This document shows positions 1-7,682 of a DNA stretch of 54,156 bases, one piece after another (positions within the stretch are counted from its first letter, which is position 1; each line of letters opens with the position of its first letter). This DNA comes from Firmicutes bacterium UBA7510. GTDB lineage: Bacteria; Bacillota; Clostridia; Tissierellales; Sedimentibacteraceae. The stretch spans positions 1 to 54,156 of the forward strand of contig DLNM01000017.1 in the NCBI GenBank assembly GCA_002479485.1. The letters are read 5' to 3'. The notes beneath the pieces are model-generated. The model saw nothing but the letters and a program-made list of their open reading frames with translations. It did no database searches and had not been told where the DNA came from. A program made the translations under genes and the position numbers.

Positions 1-1656
1 TACGATATAAGAATAGTAGAAGTACTAAAAAATTTAAAAGAAAATATTGATATAAATAGTTTAAGTATTTCAAAGTTATATGAAAATCTTATATCAGATA
101 AGGAAAGAAAAATATTAGGACAAGTATATACTCCAAATGATGTAATAGAAAATATGGTTGAACTAGTTTTTGAAAATACACAAATTAGTCTTAATACAAC
201 AATCTTAGATCCAGCCTGTGGTGGAGGATATTTTTTATTACAAATATTTAAAAAGATTAAAGAATATATAATTAAAAACAAAATAAATTATAATGGTTGT
301 GTTGAAAAACACATACTTGAGAATATGATTTATGGAGTTGACATAGATAGATTTTCTGCATTTTTAACTAAAATATCATTAATATTTGAAGCAAATATCA
401 TAGATATTAATTTTAATATTTATGAAGAAGATTTTTTGATAGATTTTCTTCCTGATTGCAAATTTGAAATTATAATAGGCAATCCTCCATACATTGGCCA
501 TAAAAACATTGAAAAGGAATATAGTTGTATTTTAAAGGATAATTATAGTGAAGTGTTTTATGATAAAGCTGATATTTCATATTGTTTTTTTAAAGCAAGC
601 CATAATCTATTGAATGAAAAAGGCGCAATTTGCTTTATAACGTCAAGATATTTTTTGGAAGCGAAATATGCAGATAAATTAAGAAGCTATATAAATGATA
701 ATTTAACAATAATAAAAATATTAGATTATAATGGACAGAGAGTTTTTAAAAATGCAATAATTAGCCCAATGATAATACTGCTTACCTATAAGAACTACCC
801 TCAAGAAGATGTTAAGATTGAGAAATATAGTCAAAACGAAGATAAATTTATGTCCTTTAGTATTAAGCAAAGTGAACTTAATAGAAGTGGTTGGATGTTG
901 TTAAATACAAAGGAACAGAGTCTTTATGAAAAAATCAGAGAAAAATGCAACTATAAATTAAGTGATATATGTAATATAAAGCAAGGCATAATTACTGGAT
1001 ATGATAAGGCCTTTGTTGTAACAGATGAAGAAATACTTAAGTATAATCTTGAAAAAAAATTGTTAAAAAAATGGATTAAAAATAGCAATATAACCAATGA
1101 TGGCATAAAATATGGTGGTCTATATATCTTATACACTAACCTAATTGATGATGAAAGTAAATATCCAAATACCATTGCATATTTACAAAAATATAAGGAT
1201 AGATTGTCAAAGAGACGTGAATGTAAAAACGGTGTAAGAAAGTGGTATGAGCTGCAATGGGGTAGAGATTTAAATTTATTTGAGAATAATAAAATAGTAT
1301 TTCCATATAAGTCTAAAAGTAATAATTTTTACTATGATACAGATAAATATTTATGCAGTGCAGATGTTTATTCATTAATAATCAATGAAGAATTAACTTC
1401 TTATGATTATATAGTAAATTATTTAAATTCAAGTATTTTTGAATTCTTTTTTAAAAGCAATGCTAAAAAAGTTGGAGAGAAATTATACGAATACTATCCT
1501 AATAAACTTGAAAACATGCGCATATTTATTCCGAAAGATAAAAATGATAAAATCTTAACAATTAACAATAAAATTTATATTGAAAATTATTTAGAAAAGA
1601 TGTTTAATATAACAGTGGAAGACAAATATATAATAAAACAATGCATTAAAATATAA
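1..1656 (+). CDS. CamA-like orphan adenine-N6 DNA methyltransferase (5' truncated)
   Basis: The frame is open from base 1 through the first internal ATG (154), so the true start lies left of the window; 551 residues are visible. Amino-methyltransferase motifs are clear: GQVYTP near residue 40, the SAM-binding DPACGGG near 70, and catalytic NPPYIG near 161. The C-terminal half looks like a target-recognition domain (RRECKNGVRKWYELQWGR, SADVYS, YYPNK). From memory these segments closely resemble the Clostridioides difficile orphan methyltransferase CamA, which methylates CAAAAA and affects sporulation. No restriction gene follows; the next gene, 20 bp on, is an S-layer-type protein. A solitary epigenetic methylase is therefore inferred, but the upstream side cannot be seen. 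Confidence 0.85.
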   Translation, partial: YDIRIVEVLKNLKENIDINSLSISKLYENLISDKERKILGQVYTPNDVIENMVELVFENTQISLNTTILDPACGGGYFLLQIFKKIKEYIIKNKINYNGCVEKHILENMIYGVDIDRFSAFLTKISLIFEANIIDINFNIYEEDFLIDFLPDCKFEIIIGNPPYIGHKNIEKEYSCILKDNYSEVFYDKADISYCFFKASHNLLNEKGAICFITSRYFLEAKYADKLRSYINDNLTIIKILDYNGQRVFKNAIISPMIILLTYKNYPQEDVKIEKYSQNEDKFMSFSIKQSELNRSGWMLLNTKEQSLYEKIREKCNYKLSDICNIKQGIITGYDKAFVVTDEEILKYNLEKKLLKKWIKNSNITNDGIKYGGLYILYTNLIDDESKYPNTIAYLQKYKDRLSKRRECKNGVRKWYELQWGRDLNLFENNKIVFPYKSKSNNFYYDTDKYLCSADVYSLIINEELTSYDYIVNYLNSSIFEFFFKSNAKKVGEKLYEYYPNKLENMRIFIPKDKNDKILTINNKIYIENYLEKMFNITVEDKYIIKQCIKI

Positions 1657-1676
1657 AATCTAAGGGTGAATCAACA

Positions 1677-3275
1677 ATGAAAAAAATTTTTGCATTTATT
1701 TTAATACTAACTTTATTTTTTACGCAACCTGCCTTTGCAGAAATATATTATAGCGATGTATTTAATCATTGGAGCAGGAATGATGTAAATTACGCAACTA
1801 ATATGCTTAAGGTTTTTAATGGGTACAATGATATGACATTTAGACCGGATAATGACATATCAAGAAGTGAGTTTATTACAATACTTGTTCGTACCGGATA
1901 TAAGCTGGGAGCAATAAAAGAGGTATATGAATCCTCTATGAATTATCCGGACATGAGTGTGAAACAGTGGTCGTATACCTATGTAATATCTTTTTATGAA
2001 CATATGAAAAAAAGCTTTAAAGAATATACTTTTGAAGATATATTTGGAGGCACTAAATTTGAACCCAATAAGCCAATTACAAGAGAAGAAGCAGTAGCGC
2101 TAATAGGTGTGCTGTGCAAAGTCTCAATATACGATAATGAAATTGGATTTACAGATGTTAATGAAAACCACGAGTATTATAAGCAAATAAAAACTCTGTA
2201 CAACAGCGACATATTGACAGGCTATAATGATAATACTTTAAGATTAAATAATAATATTAGCAGAGCAGAATCTGCGGCATTAATTAAAAGGGTTTATGAA
2301 AATGTTAAGCAGTTAAACGGAAACTATATGGCTAATATTAAATATATGCCAGTAAAAGGCGAAGACGTACTTTCATTCTTTGGCAATTATAATGTTAATA
2401 CTCAGAACGAGAATGAAAAGAAATATATTAAAGCTAAAAACACTTTAGAATATCTAGATTTTGGTGGATATATATTTCCTGAAGATAAGCACTTATATGA
2501 TGCAGATCCTATAGGCACGATGAAAGCCTTAAGAAATGCAGGTTTCCCTAATAAAGCTGGAGTTAATTTTTATCTGTTGAAATTTGGCAAACTTTCAAAT
2601 GCTGATAATGTTGCATTATCAAATGAAATACTAAGAGATATCGCAAATAGAAATGATTTGACAGATGCGGCTTTAATGCAGTTATTTACTCAAGTTAGTA
2701 AATATAATACTACTGAAGCATTATATATGGATGCACTTAAGAAATGGTATGATACTACAACTAATAATAATGTTAAGTTTAACATCAAAGCATATAGATA
2801 CTCATACTATATAAAAAATGGAAATAAAACCTTTGTAAAAGCTATGATGTATGAAGACTTACAAGCTGGAACAAATTTTGATAAGATATTAAATATAAAT
2901 TGGAATGTTAAAACAGATACAATTTTTAATTTTCTAGATATGTCACAAGTTAAGATGTATCTTTCTATATATAATACTATAACTTATAATCCTTCTGTTG
3001 ATAATATATCTAATGCCAATGCTAGCATTTTAAAAAATATTGTTATAGTTGAAAATAATGAGCCAGTTAATTTGTCAAGTATTAAAAGTGAAGATATGTA
3101 TTATAAATATTCATTAAATAAAGCATATATACTAAAATATATAGGTGAAAAAGAAAGAGCCTTTGCAGATTTAATGAACGATTATAAAATAGTAAAAAGT
3201 ATGAATATATACAAAAATAATAAATCTGAAATCGATGATAATTATAATGGTATATTAAAATATTTTAAAAGATAA
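1677..3275 (+). CDS. S-layer homology (SLH) domain surface protein
   Basis: A 532-residue exported protein. Residues 1-21 form a signal peptide (MKKIF, hydrophobic core, then AFA). Three SLH repeats follow at about 25-75, 85-145 and 155-210, recognisable by F/Y-x-D-V/M openings, FRPDNDISRSEF, FEPNKPITREEA and RLNNNISRAESA. SLH domains normally bind pyruvylated secondary wall polymer, so the protein is probably anchored on the cell wall. Residues 215-532 match no family I recognise and are rich in Asn, Lys and Tyr. The start is preceded by a GGGTGA ribosome site. The gene ends 38 bp before a bidirectional terminator. Confidence 0.85.
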   Translation: MKKIFAFILILTLFFTQPAFAEIYYSDVFNHWSRNDVNYATNMLKVFNGYNDMTFRPDNDISRSEFITILVRTGYKLGAIKEVYESSMNYPDMSVKQWSYTYVISFYEHMKKSFKEYTFEDIFGGTKFEPNKPITREEAVALIGVLCKVSIYDNEIGFTDVNENHEYYKQIKTLYNSDILTGYNDNTLRLNNNISRAESAALIKRVYENVKQLNGNYMANIKYMPVKGEDVLSFFGNYNVNTQNENEKKYIKAKNTLEYLDFGGYIFPEDKHLYDADPIGTMKALRNAGFPNKAGVNFYLLKFGKLSNADNVALSNEILRDIANRNDLTDAALMQLFTQVSKYNTTEALYMDALKKWYDTTTNNNVKFNIKAYRYSYYIKNGNKTFVKAMMYEDLQAGTNFDKILNINWNVKTDTIFNFLDMSQVKMYLSIYNTITYNPSVDNISNANASILKNIVIVENNEPVNLSSIKSEDMYYKYSLNKAYILKYIGEKERAFADLMNDYKIVKSMNIYKNNKSEIDDNYNGILKYFKR

Positions 3276-3312
3276 AAAGAAAAGCTTGGAACCTTATAGT
3301 ATACAAAATAAA

Positions 3313-3350
3313 AAAGTAGTAGCATATTAATTTGCTACTACTTTATTTTA
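3313..3350. terminator. bidirectional hairpin terminator
   Basis: A perfect 12-bp stem, AAAGTAGTAGCA at 3313-3324 and TGCTACTACTTT at 3333-3344, has an 8-nt loop. A T-rich tract follows on the plus strand and an A-rich tract precedes it. It lies between the convergent SLH gene and the Asn/Cys-rich gene and can serve both. Confidence 0.8.
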
Positions 3351-3368
3351 ATGCCATAAGGATTTTAT

Positions 3369-4385
3369 TTATGAGCAACAACCACGTCTATTGTTGTTTG
3401 GTTCTCTATTTCCTTTTTCACCAGCTACTGAATTTTCATCAATCTGCCTTGGGAATAGTGCCGGGAAAGTAGGGCAAATAGCTCCAACTTCAGGTGCTAA
3501 TTGTGTAAATCCTGTAGATAGTACACAAAGCTGAGCTGGCATTACTATTTTCTTTTCACAGGTTACACATATAGAGATTATAAGATTAGCTTCTACAGTT
3601 CCGTCAGGACACACAAATACATCTCTTGTAAGATTATTTGTCAATAATCTTCCTATAAATGATGCGTTGCAAATTTCTGTAAAGCGAGGTAAGAATGCTC
3701 CTTCAAATACTGATGGTAGACAAAGCTCAAAGAAGTTAGTTAATACTAATTCTCCACCATTGCCCGGAGCTGTAATTGGGAAGAAAGCTGTTAATACTTG
3801 AGTATTAGGGCAACCTCCACAGCAACCTTCATCCATAAATCTAACTTCCATATCGATTCTTACTAAACCTTTGATAACTACATTTTGACTACCGAATATT
3901 GGAGTTCCTCTTCCGATAGAATCACAACATGATGTGTCTATGAAAATAATTTTTTCTGAGAATTTTCCATCTGGACCTACAACTTTTTCATCTTCTCCGC
4001 CGCATTGTACAAATTGAGCTCCTTGAAGAGTAGTTTCAGGTTTTATTCTAAAGTTATCTGGTGATCTGCTATCTTTAGGATCAAAGAATTTTGTAACGTT
4101 GATAAAGTTAATTCCTGCAATAATTGCACCTTCTGGTAATCTAGGTGAGAATCTTAAGTTGTGTGCAAATGAAATACCTTGTAAATTAAATAAAGCTGCA
4201 TCATATATTTTTTGTACATATACTGGCTCTAGTATTACATCGTCTAAATCGCCGTCCCAGAAGCAGCCTGATTGACCTATACAACATTTTTCTCTAATAA
4301 TTCTTTCAGGGCTGACATTATTATTATTGTTATTATCATTATTACAACTGCTATTGCAATTGTTATTATTGTTTGCGCATGTCAT
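3369..4385 (-). CDS. Asn/Cys-rich putative surface or spore protein, function unknown
   Basis: A 338-residue protein with no recognised catalytic motif. Residues 1-23 are almost pure Asn/Cys/Ser, and the tail is Asn/Arg-rich ending GCCS. Paired cysteines recur in the body (REKCCIG, DTSCCDS, EGCCGGCP, CVTCEKK), suggesting disulfide or metal crosslinking. The middle alternates beta-strand-like segments (VVIKGLVRIDMEV) that faintly recall DUF3794 domains of spore morphogenetic proteins, but this is not secure. There is no signal peptide, consistent with a mother-cell-assembled coat component. A strong AGAGGAGG site precedes the ATG. The Asn tract is encoded by an AAT/AAC triplet run. Confidence 0.7.
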   Translation of the reverse strand: MTCANNNNNCNSSCNNDNNNNNNVSPERIIREKCCIGQSGCFWDGDLDDVILEPVYVQKIYDAALFNLQGISFAHNLRFSPRLPEGAIIAGINFINVTKFFDPKDSRSPDNFRIKPETTLQGAQFVQCGGEDEKVVGPDGKFSEKIIFIDTSCCDSIGRGTPIFGSQNVVIKGLVRIDMEVRFMDEGCCGGCPNTQVLTAFFPITAPGNGGELVLTNFFELCLPSVFEGAFLPRFTEICNASFIGRLLTNNLTRDVFVCPDGTVEANLIISICVTCEKKIVMPAQLCVLSTGFTQLAPEVGAICPTFPALFPRQIDENSVAGEKGNREPNNNRRGCCS

Positions 4386-4559
4386 GCAAATAAACCTCCT
4401 CTAAGTTTAATTTACTTTAATATATTCGTCTATGAAAATCTTGTTACTAATTGTTATAAAACATTTGATATAAATATCATATATATAAAATAATATTTAT
4501 ATTGAATTTTTTCTATCAATAAGTTAAAGTATTATTATATAAATTTTTTGGAGGAAAGC

Positions 4560-5078
4560 ATGAAATTACCTATTGTTACATTTGAATTTGAAAATGGAGA
4601 TATAATAAAAGCTGAACTTTACCCAAAATTAGCTAATAACACTGTAAGAAACTTTATATCTTTAATAAATAAAGGTTTTTATGACGGTAAAATATTTCAT
4701 AGAGTTATAAAAGATTTTATGTTACAAGGTGGTTGCCCTAACGGAACAGGAATGGGTGGACCAGGATATAGCATTAAAGGCGAATTTGCATTAAATGGCT
4801 TTAAAAATGATTTAAAACACACAGAAGGTGTTTTATCTATGGCTAGAGCTATGAATCCTAATTCAGCTGGTTCACAGTTTTTTATAATGCATAAAAATTC
4901 TCCTCATCTAGATGGCCAATATGCTGCATTTGGAAAAGTTATAGAGGGTATGGATGTGGTTAATAAAATAGCTGACTGTAAAACAGATAGAACAGATAGA
5001 CCAAAAGATGAAGTTAAATTAAATAAAGTTACAGTTGATACTTTTGGAGAAAGTTACGAAGAGCCTGAAACTTTATAA
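4560..5078 (+). CDS. ppiB: cyclophilin-type peptidyl-prolyl cis-trans isomerase
   Basis: A 172-residue single-domain cyclophilin that catalyses proline isomerisation and assists folding. Signature segments are FHRVIKDFMLQGGCPNGTG, SMARAMNPNSAGSQFFI and the HLDGQYAAFGKVIEGMDVV block. Catalytic Arg and Phe of FHRVI and the QFF motif are intact. There is no signal peptide, so it should be cytoplasmic. An upstream in-frame TTG at 4548 lies inside the ribosome site (GGAGG at 4550-4554), so the ATG at 4560 is preferred. The gene stands alone and ends at a long palindromic terminator shared with upp. Confidence 0.93.
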   Translation: MKLPIVTFEFENGDIIKAELYPKLANNTVRNFISLINKGFYDGKIFHRVIKDFMLQGGCPNGTGMGGPGYSIKGEFALNGFKNDLKHTEGVLSMARAMNPNSAGSQFFIMHKNSPHLDGQYAAFGKVIEGMDVVNKIADCKTDRTDRPKDEVKLNKVTVDTFGESYEEPETL

Positions 5079-5095
5079 TCATTAAGAATGTAAAA

Positions 5096-5161
5096 TTGAG
5101 AATTGAAAGTGTATAAAAAATGCGACCTAGGTCGCATTTTTTATACACTTTCAATTCTCAA
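5096..5161. terminator. 66-bp perfect palindrome, bidirectional terminator
   Basis: Bases 5096-5161 form an uninterrupted palindrome with 33-bp arms centred on CCTAGG at 5126-5131. The inner part (AAAAAATGCGACC and its complement) is a classic terminator with A/T tails on both strands, placed between convergent ppiB and upp. The outer arms (TTGAGAATTGAAAGTG) are longer than a terminator needs. Confidence 0.85.
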
Positions 5162-5169
5162 ATCTCAAT

Positions 5170-5802
5170 TTATTTAGTTCCAAATAATCTGTCACCAGCA
5201 TCCCCTAGACCTGGGACAATGTATCCTTGCTCATTCATATCTTTATCAATTACAGGTGTATATATTTCGATATCTGGATGTGCTTCAGTTAATTTTTTAA
5301 TTCCATACTCTGAACAAACAAGATGCATTGATTTTATATTTTTAACTCCATGTTTTTTAAGTAGATTAACAGCACCTATCATTGAGCCGCCCGTTGCAAG
5401 CATTGGCTCTGTTATAATAACTACTCTGCTTTCAATATCCTTTGGAAGTTTACAGTAATATTCTACAGGTTCTAATGTTTCTTCATTTCTATATAATCCA
5501 ATATGACCAACTTTTGCATTAGGTATTAGATCTAATATTCCATCAACTAAACCAAGACCTGCTCTAAGAATTGGAACTATTGCTAAATCATATCCAGCTA
5601 ATTCCTTGCCTACCATCATGGTTAAGGGTGTTTCTACTTCTTTGTCTTGTAAAGGAAGGTTTCTAGTAACTTCATAAGCCATAAGCATTGCAATTTCTCT
5701 AGCTAATTCTCTAAAGTCTTTAGAAGTGGTATTTTTGTCTCTTAAAATAGAAATTTTATGTTGAATTAAAGGGTGTGTAATTAATGTTACATTTGGGTGC
5801 AT
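5170..5802 (-). CDS. upp: uracil phosphoribosyltransferase
   Basis: A 210-residue enzyme that salvages uracil to UMP using PRPP in the cytoplasm. Family landmarks are the N-terminal THPLIQHKISILRD, ILRAGLGLVDG, the PRPP loop PMLATGGS and the C-terminal uracil-binding YIVPGLGDAGDRLFGT. Length is typical. The residue before PMLATGGS is Glu (ITEPMLATGGS), where the family usually has Asp. A GGAGAT ribosome site lies 5-10 bases before the ATG. It is divergent from acpS across about 120 bp. Confidence 0.95.
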   Translation of the reverse strand: MHPNVTLITHPLIQHKISILRDKNTTSKDFRELAREIAMLMAYEVTRNLPLQDKEVETPLTMMVGKELAGYDLAIVPILRAGLGLVDGILDLIPNAKVGHIGLYRNEETLEPVEYYCKLPKDIESRVVIITEPMLATGGSMIGAVNLLKKHGVKNIKSMHLVCSEYGIKKLTEAHPDIEIYTPVIDKDMNEQGYIVPGLGDAGDRLFGTK

Positions 5803-5924
5803 AAGAATCTCCTTTGTATATTAAAATTTATCAATGAAAAATTTTCTATTTAATTTTAACACCATGTGTTATATAATTCAAGGGTGAATATAAGCAGATT
5901 TAAATAAAAAGGAGCTATTAAAAT

Positions 5925-6296
5925 ATGATAATTGGTGTTGGAGTCGACATAGTACAAGTGGATAGAATAGCAAAAAACATTGAAAAACAAAAGTTTATAG
6001 ATAAAATTTATACAGATGGAGAAAAAGAATTTTTGGCAAAAAAAAATTTCAGTAATCAAACAGCTGCTGGTTTATTTGCTGCTAAGGAAGCTGTATCTAA
6101 ATCTCTAGGTACAGGTATTTTAGGATTCAACATTACTGATATAGAAATAATCAAAGATGAATTTGATAAACCTGAAATATTACTTCACAATAATGCTTTA
6201 AAAATAGCTGAAAATAAAGGAATAGATAAAATTAATATTTCCATATCACATGAAAAGGACTATGCAATAGCATTTGCTGTTGCAGAAAGATATTAG
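5925..6296 (+). CDS. acpS: holo-[acyl-carrier-protein] synthase
   Basis: A 123-residue phosphopantetheinyl transferase that moves 4'-phosphopantetheine from CoA to acyl carrier protein. The N-terminal GVDIVQVDRI (Mg-binding Asp) and the FAAKEAVSK motif (catalytic Glu and Lys) are both intact, and the length matches the family. A GGAGCT ribosome site precedes the ATG. It heads a short cluster with a GerS-like lipoprotein and the ndoAI-ndoA pair, the gene order also seen around acpS in Bacillus, except that alr is absent. Confidence 0.93.
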   Translation: MIIGVGVDIVQVDRIAKNIEKQKFIDKIYTDGEKEFLAKKNFSNQTAAGLFAAKEAVSKSLGTGILGFNITDIEIIKDEFDKPEILLHNNALKIAENKGIDKINISISHEKDYAIAFAVAERY

Positions 6297-6355
6297 ACAT
6301 AAAAAGTTAAAATAATAATATAATTTATAGAAGGTTTTTATGTAATGGGGGGATT

Positions 6356-6865
6356 ATGGAAATAAAAAGGTTATTGTTGGTTATATTTATAATTATTTCA
6401 TTGTTAACTGGCTGTAGCTTAAAAGAAGAAGAATATATTGCACCACAAAAATACTATTCTGAAATTTTAATGACAACATATTCAAATTCTGAAAAACAAA
6501 ATATCAATTATGATATGAAAATACTTTGTAATAACGACGAGTACAAAATCATAATAAATTATGATAATATAAATTTTTTAATTCAATGCGCTGATGGAAA
6601 ATGTACATTAATAAATGACAAATTTACTGATAATCAAATAGTTGGAAGCTTAACTGTTTTTGAAAACTTATATAACGAAATTAATCTTAATAAATTTACT
6701 GGTTTAAAAAGTAGGGCGTTAAATAGTATAGAAGCATATGACGGTTTATATAAATATGTTTTGGAATATAACGAAAATAACTTCAGTCCCAAAAAACTAC
6801 ATATATATAAGGATGATGCTATTATTAAAACTTTCGAGTATAATAATGTGGAATTGTACAAATAA
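6356..6865 (+). CDS. LolA-like sporulation/germination lipoprotein (GerS/YdcC-like)
   Basis: A 169-residue lipoprotein: basic N-terminus, hydrophobic stretch and lipobox LLTGC with acylated Cys20. The rest is beta-rich with no catalytic motif. The sequence alone is weakly diagnostic. The assignment comes from position: acpS, then a LolA-fold lipoprotein (ydcC in Bacillus, gerS in C. difficile), then the ndoAI-ndoA pair. GerS is needed for cortex processing in germination in C. difficile; the same role here is inference. Ribosome site GGGGGGA. It ends about 130 bp before the antitoxin start. Confidence 0.65.
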   Translation: MEIKRLLLVIFIIISLLTGCSLKEEEYIAPQKYYSEILMTTYSNSEKQNINYDMKILCNNDEYKIIINYDNINFLIQCADGKCTLINDKFTDNQIVGSLTVFENLYNEINLNKFTGLKSRALNSIEAYDGLYKYVLEYNENNFSPKKLHIYKDDAIIKTFEYNNVELYK

Positions 6866-6997
6866 TAATACTAGCTTACTAAACGCGAGTTTTAAGTCAT
6901 CATTTACAGTTTAATACATAATTTACCGTTATATTTTTTGTGCAATTATGATAAAATGAGAATAACAATAGTATTGGATAATTGTGAGGTGAATAAT

Positions 6998-7273
6998 TTG
7001 GCTGAGAATAAAAAAATATTAATATCTATTCCGGAAAATTTATTGAAGGAACTAGATATTGCCTCTAAAAATGATAACACAAACAGAAGTGATTTCATTC
7101 GAAAATCTATAAAGTTCTATTTGATTGAGAAGCGAAAAATAGAAATTAGAGAAAAAATGAGAGCCGGTTATTTAGAAATGAGTAATATTAATAAAAGTAT
7201 CACTGAAGAGTATTCAAAAGGAGACTATGAAGACTTTTTAAGCTATGAAACAAAACTATTGGGAAGTGAGTAA
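6998..7273 (+). CDS. ndoAI: NdoAI/MazE-type ribbon-helix-helix antitoxin
   Basis: A 91-residue protein with an N-terminal ribbon-helix-helix (ILISIPENLLKELD, then NRSDFIRKSIKFYL) for dimerisation and operator binding. The acidic C-terminal tail (EEYSKGDYEDFLSYE) would occupy the toxin's RNA site. The TTG at 6998 is chosen because GAGGTG lies 5 bases ahead and the length then matches Bacillus NdoAI; an in-frame ATG exists at 6938 but adds 20 residues the family lacks. The toxin gene starts 2 bp after the stop, so the two are surely co-translated. Confidence 0.88.
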   Translation: MAENKKILISIPENLLKELDIASKNDNTNRSDFIRKSIKFYLIEKRKIEIREKMRAGYLEMSNINKSITEEYSKGDYEDFLSYETKLLGSE

Positions 7274-7275
7274 AT

Positions 7276-7626
7276 TTGATTGTAAGAAGGGGAGATGTAT
7301 ACTATGCCGATCTAAGTCCTGTGATTGGTTCAGAACAAGGAGGAATTAGACCGGTACTAGTTATACAGAACAATATTGGAAATAAGTATAGTCCTACAGT
7401 TATAGTTTCAGCCATTACATCTCAAATTAACAAAGCTAAGTTGCCTACACATATTGAAATAAGTTCTCAAGATTTCAGTTTGCCTAAAGATTCTGTTGTT
7501 CTTTTAGAACAAATTAGAACCATAGACAAAAAAAGATTAAAAGAAAAAATAGGGAAATTTGATATAAAGCTAATGTCGGAAGTAGATGATTGTCTTAAAA
7601 TTAGTTTAGGCTTGATTGATTTTTAA
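7276..7626 (+). CDS. ndoA: EndoA/MazF endoribonuclease toxin
   Basis: A 116-residue PemK/MazF-family RNase. The family core is visible: VRRGDVYYADLSPVIGSEQGG, RPVLVIQNN, the VSAIT segment, and VLLEQIRTIDKKRL with the catalytic Arg/Thr region. Homologues in Bacillus and Clostridioides cleave mRNA at UACAU. The start is TTG at 7276 with GAAGTGAG upstream, overlapping the end of the antitoxin cistron. A strong hairpin terminator follows 14 bp after the stop. Confidence 0.93.
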   Translation: MIVRRGDVYYADLSPVIGSEQGGIRPVLVIQNNIGNKYSPTVIVSAITSQINKAKLPTHIEISSQDFSLPKDSVVLLEQIRTIDKKRLKEKIGKFDIKLMSEVDDCLKISLGLIDF

Positions 7627-7640
7627 ATCAATTACATAAA

Positions 7641-7668
7641 AATAAGCGCTTATAGCGCTTATTTTTTT
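7641..7668. terminator. terminator between ndoA and folC
   Basis: AATAAGCGCT (7641-7650), a 3-nt loop, AGCGCTTATT (7654-7663), then a T run to 7668. Two convergent genes end on either side, and the flanking A and T tracts allow use in both directions. Confidence 0.85.
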
Positions 7669-7682
7669 AAAACTAATCTCAA

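Noticed and set aside
4320..4383. Triplet-rich tract as a possible phase-variable microsatellite
   Set aside because: Units are triplets and mixed AAT/AAC, so slippage would alter length but not frame; I keep it only as a note on the coding gene.
5120..5458. 112-codon plus-strand ORF opposite upp
   Set aside because: It starts inside the 66-bp palindrome and is antisense to well-supported upp codons.
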